This document shows positions 8,380 through 15,027 of a stretch of DNA of 64,000 bases, piece by piece. The notes under the pieces are model-generated. The model was not told the DNA's origin. It saw only the letters and a program-made list of their open reading frames with translations, and did no database searches. Position 1 is the stretch's first letter. The number at the start of each line of letters is the position of its first letter. Origin of the DNA: Mycobacterium sp. 852002-40037_SCH5390672. GTDB lineage: Bacteria; Actinomycetota; Actinomycetes; Mycobacteriales; Mycobacteriaceae. The translations under genes and the position numbers were made by a program. The stretch covers positions 1 to 64,000 of the forward strand of contig NZ_LZTA01000108.1 of assembly GCF_001665875.1 (NCBI RefSeq), given 5' to 3'.

Positions 8380-8650
8380 CGGCGGCCACCCGCAACGCCA
8401 CGAGCACGCCGAACCAGCCGGGCGCCACCGACAGCAGGAACGCCCCCAGCATCGTGACCCACCGGCGTCCGGAAAACAGGATCATCGTCAGCCCGGCAAC
8501 GCTGAGAATGCCGACCACCGACGCGATGGCGAGGCCGGGACGGACGCTCGCGTGGATCGCCACGCGGCACGCAACTCCCGCCAAAAGTCCGACCGCACTG
8601 CCGATCAGCATGGCGCTGGCCAACAGCCAGGGGCGCGGAAGGGGGATCAC
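8372..8650 (-). CDS. Small hydrophobic membrane protein (Rv0460 homologue)
   Basis: A 92-residue protein from GTG at 8650, or 79 residues from ATG at 8611; the shorter form equals the M. tuberculosis annotation. Three hydrophobic helices are evident: WLLASAMLIGSAVGLLAGV, LAIASVVGILSVAGLTMIL and TMLGAFLLSVAPGWFGVLVAL. Its last codons overlap the start of the downstream acidic-tailed membrane gene by 8 bases. No recognisable motif gives a function. It sits 20 bases past the DUF779 gene on the same strand, so all three may be cotranscribed with the aldehyde dehydrogenase. Confidence 0.65.
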   Translation of the reverse strand: MIPLPRPWLLASAMLIGSAVGLLAGVACRVAIHASVRPGLAIASVVGILSVAGLTMILFSGRRWVTMLGAFLLSVAPGWFGVLVALRVAAGG

Positions 8651-8669
8651 TTTCTCGACTGTACTGCGG

Positions 8670-9257
8670 CTACCGGCGCGGAGGGCATGTTGCCGACGCC
8701 GGGTCAGCCACCACCGGACCCCGCGCCGCGGGGCGTTCGCCGCGATCGTAGTCGGCACCGGTGATCACCGCCGCGGCCGCCCGCGAGGCCTGTTCTTCGT
8801 CGGTGAAGACGCGGCCTCGGGACAGGAACCGGACCCCGTCGGGCGCTTCCAGGCTGAAGCCGCCGCCGCGGCCCGGCACCACGTCGATGACCAGTTGGGT
8901 GTGCTTGTCGAGATAGTGGGCGGTGTACTGCGGACCCGAAATCCACACCGGGACACCGTCTTTCCCGACATCGAGGACGCCTAGCAAGACGTCGCGGTCA
9001 CCGACGACGAAGTCGCCGAGCGGATAACACATCGGCGACGACCCGTCGCAGCAGCCGCCGGACTGGTGGAACATCACCGGACCGTGGGCTGCCTGCAGCC
9101 GCGTCAGCACCTCGGCGGCCGGGGCGGTGATGACCACCCCGGCGGCATCACGGCGCCCCTCCTCCTCATCGCTGCGCTCTGCATCGTCGCCGGCGGCATC
9201 ATGGCGCCCCTCCTCCTCATCGCTGCGCTCTGCATCGTCGCCGGCGCGCGGGACCAT
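8670..9257 (-). CDS. DUF779 protein paired with aldehyde dehydrogenase (Rv0459 homologue)
   Basis: A 195-residue protein whose core (from about residue 41) is a DUF779 domain, with the Cys-rich signature FHQSGGCCDGSSPMCYP and GRGGGFSLEAP. Family members accompany NAD-dependent aldehyde dehydrogenases, but no biochemical role is established. The ATG at 9257 overlaps the aldehyde dehydrogenase stop as TGATG. Residues 7-40 are two copies of GDDAERSDEEEGR(H/R)DAA encoded by a MIRU-like tandem repeat, which accounts for the extra 32 residues over the M. tuberculosis protein (163). A GTG after the repeat (155 residues) is an alternative start. Confidence 0.8.
   Translation of the reverse strand: MVPRAGDDAERSDEEEGRHDAAGDDAERSDEEEGRRDAAGVVITAPAAEVLTRLQAAHGPVMFHQSGGCCDGSSPMCYPLGDFVVGDRDVLLGVLDVGKDGVPVWISGPQYTAHYLDKHTQLVIDVVPGRGGGFSLEAPDGVRFLSRGRVFTDEEQASRAAAAVITGADYDRGERPAARGPVVADPASATCPPRR
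9141..9242. repeat. MIRU-like tandem repeat, two 51-bp copies, at a stop/start junction
   Basis: Copies at 9141-9191 and 9192-9242 differ at one visible position (ACGG versus ATGG near the left end). The unit contains CCTCCTCCTCATCGCTGCGC on the plus strand. On the coding strand this supplies a GAGGAGGAGGGG purine run and stays in frame (17 codons). Mycobacterial interspersed repetitive units typically sit exactly at overlapping stop/start codons of operon genes; this one follows the TGATG junction of the aldehyde dehydrogenase and DUF779 genes. Confidence 0.85.
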
Positions 9258-10780
9258 CAGAAGAACCCTTGCGCCTTCTCGGAGTAGGACACCATCAGGT
9301 TCTTGGTCTGCTGATAGTGATCGAGCATCATCTTGTGGTTCTCCCGGCCGATGCCGGACTGCTTGTAGCCGCCGAACGCCGCGTGCGCGGGATAGACGTG
9401 GTAGCAATTCACCCACACCCGGCCGGCCTGGATGTCGCGCCCGGCCCGATACGCGGTGTTGCCGTCGCGGCTCCACACCCCGGCACCCAGGCCGTAGAGG
9501 GTGTCGTTGGCGATCGAGATGGCGTCGTCGTAATCGGCGAACGACGTCACCGTCACCACCGGACCGAAGATCTCCTCCTGGAAGACCCGCATCTTGTTGT
9601 TGCCGCCGAAGATGGTGGGCTGCATGTAGAAGCCGCCGGACAGGTCGCCGCCGAGCTCGGCCCGTTCGCCGCCGGTGATCACCTTGGCGCCCTCGTCCTT
9701 GCCGATCTCGATGTAGGACAACACTTTTTCCAGCTGGTCGTTGGACGCCTGCGAGCCCAGCATGGTCTCGCTGTCCAGCGGATCACCCTGGCGGACCGCC
9801 TTGGTGCGGATCGCGGCCAGCTCGAGGAACTCGTCGTAGATGTCGGCCTGGACCAAACTGCGCGACGGGCAGGTGCACACCTCGCCCTGGTTGAGGGCGA
9901 ACATGGTGAAGCCCTCCAGCGCCTTGTCCTGGTAGTCGTCGGCCTTGGCCATCACGTCGGAGAAGAAGATGTTGGGGCTCTTGCCCCCGAGCTCCAGCGT
10001 CACCGGGATCAGGTTCTGCGAGGCGTACTGCATGATCAGTCGCCCGGTGGTGGTCTCGCCGGTGAACGCGATCTTGGCGATCCGGTTGCTCGATGCCAGC
10101 GGCTTACCGGCCTCGGCGCCGAATCCGTTGACGACGTTGATCACTCCCGGCGGCAGCAGGTCGCCGATCAGCGACATCAGGTAGAGCACCGAAACCGGTG
10201 TCTGCTCTGCGGGTTTGAGCACCACCGCGTTGCCGGCCGCCAGTGCGGGCGCCAGTTTCCAGGCGCCCATCAGGATGGGAAAGTTCCACGGGATGATCTG
10301 CCCGACCACGCCGAGCGGTTCATGGAAGTGGTAGGCCACGGTGTCCTCGTCGATCTGGGACAGCGAGCCCTCCTGTGCGCGCAGCGCCCCCGCGAAGTAC
10401 CGGAAGTGGTCGGCGGCCAACGGAATGTCGGCGGCCAGCGCCTCGCGGATCGGCTTGCCGTTGTCCCACACCTCGGCCACCGCCAGCGCGGCGGTGTGCT
10501 CCTCGATGCGGTCCGCGATCTTGTTCAGGATCGCCGCCCGCTCGGCCGGTGCCGTCTTTCCCCAACCCGGAGCGGCGGCATGCGCCGCGTCGAGCGCCTT
10601 TTCGACATCGGCCTCGTCGGAGCGGGCCACCTCGCAGAACGTCTGACCGGTGACCGGGGTCGGGTTCTCGAAGTAGCGCCCCTTCGCCGGCGCAACCCAC
10701 TGCCCGCCGATGAAGTTCTCATAGCGGGACTCATACGACATCAATGCCCCGGCAGAACCTGGACGTGCGAAAACAGTCAT
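9257..10780 (-). CDS. NAD-dependent aldehyde dehydrogenase (Rv0458 homologue)
   Basis: A 507-residue ALDH-superfamily enzyme oxidising aldehydes to acids. The NAD-binding GVVGQIIPWNFPILMGAWKL is near residue 155. The general-base Glu lies in TLELGGKSPNIFF near 263. The catalytic Cys is in NQGEVCTCPSR near 300. FGPVVTV and NCYHVYPAHAAFGGYKQSG close the active site. Length equals the M. tuberculosis protein. The start at 10780 is ATG, and an in-frame ATG 13 codons on (MSYESRYENF) is also possible. It is coupled to a DUF779 gene, a pairing seen with acetaldehyde-type dehydrogenases. Confidence 0.92.
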   Translation of the reverse strand: MTVFARPGSAGALMSYESRYENFIGGQWVAPAKGRYFENPTPVTGQTFCEVARSDEADVEKALDAAHAAAPGWGKTAPAERAAILNKIADRIEEHTAALAVAEVWDNGKPIREALAADIPLAADHFRYFAGALRAQEGSLSQIDEDTVAYHFHEPLGVVGQIIPWNFPILMGAWKLAPALAAGNAVVLKPAEQTPVSVLYLMSLIGDLLPPGVINVVNGFGAEAGKPLASSNRIAKIAFTGETTTGRLIMQYASQNLIPVTLELGGKSPNIFFSDVMAKADDYQDKALEGFTMFALNQGEVCTCPSRSLVQADIYDEFLELAAIRTKAVRQGDPLDSETMLGSQASNDQLEKVLSYIEIGKDEGAKVITGGERAELGGDLSGGFYMQPTIFGGNNKMRVFQEEIFGPVVTVTSFADYDDAISIANDTLYGLGAGVWSRDGNTAYRAGRDIQAGRVWVNCYHVYPAHAAFGGYKQSGIGRENHKMMLDHYQQTKNLMVSYSEKAQGFF

Positions 10781-10837
10781 CTGCTCTCACTCCTCGTTCG
10801 GCTATGTAATTCACCTCACACTACCGCCAGAGCCACA

Positions 10838-12889
10838 ATGGCTTCCATGACGTCGCAAGCAAGCGCTGACCCGCACGACAACCCGGATCCGTACCTGTGG
10901 CTCGAGGACGTCACCGGTGACGAGGCGCTGGATTGGGTGCGGGCGCGTAACGAGCCGACGCTGGCACGCTTTCGCGACGAGAGTTTTGAGCGGATGCGCG
11001 CCGAGGCGCTCGAGGTGCTCGATACCGACGCCCGCATCCCCTACGTGGTCCGCCGGGGCGAGTACCTCTACAACTTCTGGCGTGATGCGGCCAACCCCCG
11101 CGGGCTGTGGCGGCGCACCACGCTGGACAGCTACCGCACCGACTCCCCCGACTGGGATGTGCTGATCGACGTCGACGAGCTGGGTCGGACCGACGGCGAG
11201 AAATGGGTGTGGGCCGGCGCGGGTGTCATCTACCCCGAATACACCCGCGCGCTGGTCAGCTTGTCCCGTGGCGGCTCGGACGCCTCCGTCGTGCGTGAAT
11301 TCGACATGCTGACAAGGGAATTCGTCGACGACGGGTTCGGGTTGCCGGAAGCCAAGTCGCAGATCAGCTGGGCCGATCCAGACACCGTGCTGGTCGGTAC
11401 GGATTTCGGTGCCGATTCGCTCACCGATTCCGGCTATCCGCGGGTGGTCAAACGGTGGCGCCGGGGCACCCCGCTCGCCGACGCCGAGACGGTCTTCGAG
11501 GGGGCCCGTTCCGACGTCAACGTGGTGGCAAGCACCAGCCGGATCCCCGGCTTCGAGCGCACCCTGATCGGCCGGGCCCTGGACTTCTGGAACGAAGAGG
11601 TCTACGAGCTGCGGGGCTCGGAACTCATCCGCATCGACGCGCCCACTGACGCCAGCGTGAGCCTGCACCGCGAGTGGCTGCTTATCGAGTTGCGCAGCGA
11701 CTGGTCATTGGGCAACGCCACCTATACCGCGGGGTCGCTGCTGGCCGCGAACTATGAGCAATTCCTCGCCGGCACAGCGCAATTGCAGGTCGTCTTCGAA
11801 CCCGACGAGCACACCGCCCTCAACCACTACGCGTGGACCAAGGACCGGCTGCTGATCGTCTCACTGGCCGACGTGGCCAGCCGCGTGGAAATCGTCGCAC
11901 CCGGCAGCTGGCAGCGCGAGCCGGTGGCCGGCATTCCGGCCGCGACCAACACCGTCGTCGTTTCCGCCGACGACACCGGCGACGAATTCTTCCTGGATTC
12001 CAGCGGATTCGACTCGCCATCACGGCTGCTGCGGGGAACCGGCGACGGTCAACTCGAGCAGGTCAAGTCCGCCCCGGGCTTCTTCGACGACGAAAACATC
12101 TCGGTGACACAGAATTTCGCCACCTCGCAGGACGGCACATCGATCCCCTATTTCGTGGTGCGGCCCGGCGGCCCGCAGGCTTCCGACGGGCCGGGGCCCA
12201 CCCTGCTCTACGGCTACGGCGGCTTCGAGTCGTCGAACACACCGGGCTACAGCGGCGTGCTGGGCCGGCTGTGGCTGGCCCGCGGCGGCACGTACGTCCT
12301 GGCCAACATACGCGGCGGGGGCGAATACGGACCCGGCTGGCACACCCAGGCGATGCGTGCGGGCCGGCACAAGGTGGCCGAGGACTTCGCCGCTGTGGCA
12401 ACCGATTTGGTGGATCGCGGCATCACCACGGTCGAACAACTCGGGGCCCAGGGCGGCAGTAACGGAGGCCTGCTGATGGGCATCATGCTGACCAAGTATC
12501 CGGAGAGGTTCGGCGCGCTGGTGTGCAGCGTGCCCCTGCTGGATATGAAGCGCTACCACCTGCTGCTGGCCGGCGCCTCGTGGGTCGCCGAATACGGCGA
12601 CCCCGACAATCCCGACGACTGGGAATTCATCTCCGAATACTCGCCATATCAGAACATTTCGGCGACGCGCCACTACCCGCCGGTGCTGATGACCACCTCC
12701 ACCCGCGATGATCGGGTGCACCCGGGCCACGCCCGCAAGATGACCGCGGCGTTGGAGGCCGCAGGTCATCAGGTCTTCTACTACGAGAACATCGAGGGCG
12801 GCCACGCCGGCGCGGCCGACAACGAGCAGGTCGCCTTCAAGTCGGCGCTGACCTACTCGTTCCTATGGCAGATGCTCGCGCGGCCATAG
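10838..12889 (+). CDS. Prolyl oligopeptidase family serine peptidase (Rv0457c homologue)
   Basis: A 683-residue cytosolic S9A peptidase. The N-terminal half forms the beta-propeller gate, starting with the family opening DPYLWLEDVTGDEALDWVRARN. The C-terminal alpha/beta hydrolase domain carries the triad: Ser in GAQGGSNGGLLMG, Asp in TSTRDDRVHPGHA and His in EGGHAGAADNEQ. The oxyanion-side motif GYGGFESSNTPGY is present. ATG at 10838 (or 10847) is chosen because homology begins there. It is divergent from the aldehyde dehydrogenase. Confidence 0.93.
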   Translation: MASMTSQASADPHDNPDPYLWLEDVTGDEALDWVRARNEPTLARFRDESFERMRAEALEVLDTDARIPYVVRRGEYLYNFWRDAANPRGLWRRTTLDSYRTDSPDWDVLIDVDELGRTDGEKWVWAGAGVIYPEYTRALVSLSRGGSDASVVREFDMLTREFVDDGFGLPEAKSQISWADPDTVLVGTDFGADSLTDSGYPRVVKRWRRGTPLADAETVFEGARSDVNVVASTSRIPGFERTLIGRALDFWNEEVYELRGSELIRIDAPTDASVSLHREWLLIELRSDWSLGNATYTAGSLLAANYEQFLAGTAQLQVVFEPDEHTALNHYAWTKDRLLIVSLADVASRVEIVAPGSWQREPVAGIPAATNTVVVSADDTGDEFFLDSSGFDSPSRLLRGTGDGQLEQVKSAPGFFDDENISVTQNFATSQDGTSIPYFVVRPGGPQASDGPGPTLLYGYGGFESSNTPGYSGVLGRLWLARGGTYVLANIRGGGEYGPGWHTQAMRAGRHKVAEDFAAVATDLVDRGITTVEQLGAQGGSNGGLLMGIMLTKYPERFGALVCSVPLLDMKRYHLLLAGASWVAEYGDPDNPDDWEFISEYSPYQNISATRHYPPVLMTTSTRDDRVHPGHARKMTAALEAAGHQVFYYENIEGGHAGAADNEQVAFKSALTYSFLWQMLARP

Positions 12890-12899
12890 GATCGTCGGC

Positions 12900-13211
12900 G
12901 TGTCAGCCATCCAACGCATCGAACTCACCCTGCTGGCGACCGGATTGATCTTCATCCTGGTTTCCGCGGCACAGGCGCGCTACCGCTTCATCAAGCACCG
13001 TCGCGCCGGGCGGCGGTTCTACTGGGCGACCGCGATCATCGGCATCGTCTGCTTTGCGTTCGGGACCGGCCAGCTCTGGCCGAACGGCGTCCTGGCGGCC
13101 GCGGTCTTTTCCGCCATCGTCACCTTCTCGGCCTACCTCACCACGCCGTACCTGAAGATCGGTGGGCGAATCTACGCATCCTCGCCGGAAAACCGTCAGC
13201 CCGACCCGTAA
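12900..13211 (+). CDS. Small membrane protein of unknown function
   Basis: A 103-residue protein from GTG at 12900 with three hydrophobic segments: residues 7-25 (ELTLLATGLIFILVSAAQA), 42-60 (YWATAIIGIVCFAFGTGQL) and 63-83 (GVLAAAVFSAIVTFSAYLTT). A basic loop (RYRFIKHRRAGRR) separates the first two. It begins 10 bases after the prolyl oligopeptidase stop and ends 7 bases before the enoyl-CoA hydratase, so it reads as the middle gene of a transcription unit. M. tuberculosis has the mazEF1 pair in this interval, so this gene is local content. No family is recognised. Confidence 0.65.
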   Translation: MSAIQRIELTLLATGLIFILVSAAQARYRFIKHRRAGRRFYWATAIIGIVCFAFGTGQLWPNGVLAAAVFSAIVTFSAYLTTPYLKIGGRIYASSPENRQPDP

Positions 13212-13218
13212 GGAAGCT

Positions 13219-14130
13219 ATGCCGACCAGTGACTTCCAGACGCTGCTGTACCGGACGGCCGGCCCGGTTGCCACCATCACGCTGAACCGCCCGGAGCAGC
13301 TGAACACCATCGTGCCGCCGATGCCCGACGAGATCGAGGCCGCCATCGGCCTGGCGGAGCGCGACCCGGCGATCAAGGTCATCGTGCTGCGCGGGGCGGG
13401 CCGGGCCTTCTCCGCCGGCTACGACTTCGGCGGCGGGTTCGCCCATTGGGGCGAGTCGATGATGACCGACGGACGGTGGGACCCAGGCAAGGACTTCGCG
13501 ATGGTCAGCGCACGCGCGACCGGGCCGACGCACAAGTTCATGGCCATCTGGCGGGCGTCCAAGCCGGTGATCGCCCAGGTGCACGGCTGGTGTGTGGGCG
13601 GTGCCAGCGACTACGCGCTGTGCGCAGACCTCGTCATCGCCAGCGAAGACGCCGTGATCGGTACGCCTTACAGCAGGATGTGGGGGGCGTATCTGACCGG
13701 GATGTGGCTCTACCGGCTGAGCCTGGCCAAGGCGAAGTGGCACTCGCTGACCGGCCGGCCGCTGACCGGGGTGCAGGCCGCCGAGATCGAGTTGATCAAC
13801 GAGGCGGTGCCGTTCGAGCGTCTGGAGGCGCGGGTCGCCGAGATCGCGGCCGAGCTGGCGCAGATCCCGTTGTCGCAGCTGCAGGCGCAGAAACTGATCG
13901 TCAACCAGGCCTACGAAAACATGGGACTGGCGTCCACCCAGACGCTGGGCGGCATTCTCGACGGCCTGATGCGCAATACTCCCGACGCGCTGGCCTTCAT
14001 CAAGATCGCCGAGGCCCAGGGCGTGCGGGCCGCGATCGAGCGCCGCGACGGCCCGTTCGGGGACTATAGCCAGGCCCCGCCGGAGCTGCGGCCCGATCCC
14101 ACGCACGTCATCGTCCCTGATCGCGACTGA
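13219..14130 (+). CDS. echA2: Enoyl-CoA hydratase/isomerase EchA2
   Basis: A 303-residue crotonase-fold protein. The oxyanion-hole segments are GAGRAFSAGYDFGGGF near residue 58 and GWCVGGASDYALCADLVIAS near 122. ATG at 13219 is preceded by AAGGA and gives the M. tuberculosis length (304). The usual catalytic Glu positions of crotonase are not both evident: after GGAS comes DYALCADL, and later GTPYSRMWG. It may therefore act as an isomerase or another crotonase-type enzyme instead of a canonical hydratase. It lies directly after the small membrane protein. Confidence 0.85.
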   Translation: MPTSDFQTLLYRTAGPVATITLNRPEQLNTIVPPMPDEIEAAIGLAERDPAIKVIVLRGAGRAFSAGYDFGGGFAHWGESMMTDGRWDPGKDFAMVSARATGPTHKFMAIWRASKPVIAQVHGWCVGGASDYALCADLVIASEDAVIGTPYSRMWGAYLTGMWLYRLSLAKAKWHSLTGRPLTGVQAAEIELINEAVPFERLEARVAEIAAELAQIPLSQLQAQKLIVNQAYENMGLASTQTLGGILDGLMRNTPDALAFIKIAEAQGVRAAIERRDGPFGDYSQAPPELRPDPTHVIVPDRD

Positions 14131-14209
14131 TACTGAGATGCACTAGCGAAATCCTGGCAGTGGCCTGGGAACTGTCCCCGGTGGGCCAAAAGGTGTTACC
14201 GTATTTGCT

Positions 14210-14716
14210 ATGTCTCGGCTGAGTACTGGCCTGCGTGCAGGCGCCGCGTTCCTTGCTCTGGGTATTACCGCTGCGATTTTTCCGTCGACCGCGGTAGCCG
14301 ACTCCACGGAGGACTTTCCGATCCCCCGCCGGATGATCAACACCACGTGTGACGCCGAGCAGATCCTGGCGGCCTCCCGGGACACCAGCCCGGTGTACTA
14401 CCAGCGCTACATGATCGACTTCGACAACCACCCCAACGTCCAGCAGGCCACCATCGACAAGGCGCACTGGTTCTTCGGGTTGTCACCGCAGGACCGCCGG
14501 AACTACTCCGAGAACTTCTACGCGCCGGTCTCCGACCCGCTGTGGGTGGCCTGGCCCAACCACATGAAGATCTTCTTCAACAACAAGGGCGTGGTGGCCA
14601 AGGCCACCGACATCTGCAACCAGTACCCGCCCGGCGACATGTCGGTCTGGGACTGGGCCGAGCCAACTGGTCCACCTGGGTGGCCAGGACCTACCAAGGG
14701 TAGGGTCGACCAGTAA
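14210..14716 (+). CDS. Secreted Rv0455c-family protein linked to MmpL4/MmpL5 siderophore export
   Basis: A 168-residue secreted protein with a signal peptide cleaved after about residue 31 (TAVADSTEDF). Two Cys remain in the mature chain (NTTCDAEQ and TDICNQYPP); in the M. tuberculosis homologue a disulfide cinches the helical fold. That protein is needed for mycobactin/carboxymycobactin secretion with the MmpS4/L4 and MmpS5/L5 transporters. The neighbouring convergent MmpS/MmpL operon fits that role. The Pro/Gly-rich tail (TGPPGWPGPTKG) is probably disordered. ATG at 14210 is chosen by the signal peptide. Confidence 0.88.
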   Translation: MSRLSTGLRAGAAFLALGITAAIFPSTAVADSTEDFPIPRRMINTTCDAEQILAASRDTSPVYYQRYMIDFDNHPNVQQATIDKAHWFFGLSPQDRRNYSENFYAPVSDPLWVAWPNHMKIFFNNKGVVAKATDICNQYPPGDMSVWDWAEPTGPPGWPGPTKGRVDQ

Positions 14717-15027
14717 CGCGGTGATGGCGCCCGGAACCGATTCTTTTCCGGCGCGTCGTCCCCCCGGGGGCTGTATCAGCGCACGAACCTACGGCCCAGG
14801 TGTGTAGGGCCGGAGCAGCTGTTGATTGTCATCGTCATCGCGGTGGCGGGGTTCTGCGTCTCGCGACTGCCAAGCTTTCGGCAACCTCGTAAGGCCGGCG
14901 TTGCACCGCCATAAAAGGCGAATGCCGCATCGACACTTGTCACCGCGAAGGGTTCCAACCACGCCCTCAAGCCGATTCGCAGTTCTTCACGCCAGCGCGA
15001 ATCTCGACACTCACGCGCCACGCACGA
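14717..15027. other. Intergenic stretch between converging Rv0455c and mmpL genes; no confident gene
   Basis: In M. tuberculosis a small gene and PPE11 occupy the corresponding place. Here only short open stretches remain. One plus-strand frame ending about 14914 would encode a hydrophobic tail (EQLLIVIVIAVAGFCVSRL), but it has no credible start. It could be a decayed membrane gene. No terminator with a T-tract was seen. Confidence 0.35.

Noticed and set aside
9066..9287. Repetitive hydrophobic frame (ITAPLLLIAALCIVAGG twice) on the plus strand at the MIRU-like repeat
   Set aside because: It looks like a membrane peptide but is the antisense of the repeat; no start site or family, and the coding strand is the DUF779 gene.
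9269..10837. A very long open plus-strand frame antisense to the aldehyde dehydrogenase, continuous with the prolyl oligopeptidase gene
   Set aside because: It is a GC-bias shadow of the aldehyde dehydrogenase. Peptidase homology starts at 10838 and the upstream part has no domain.
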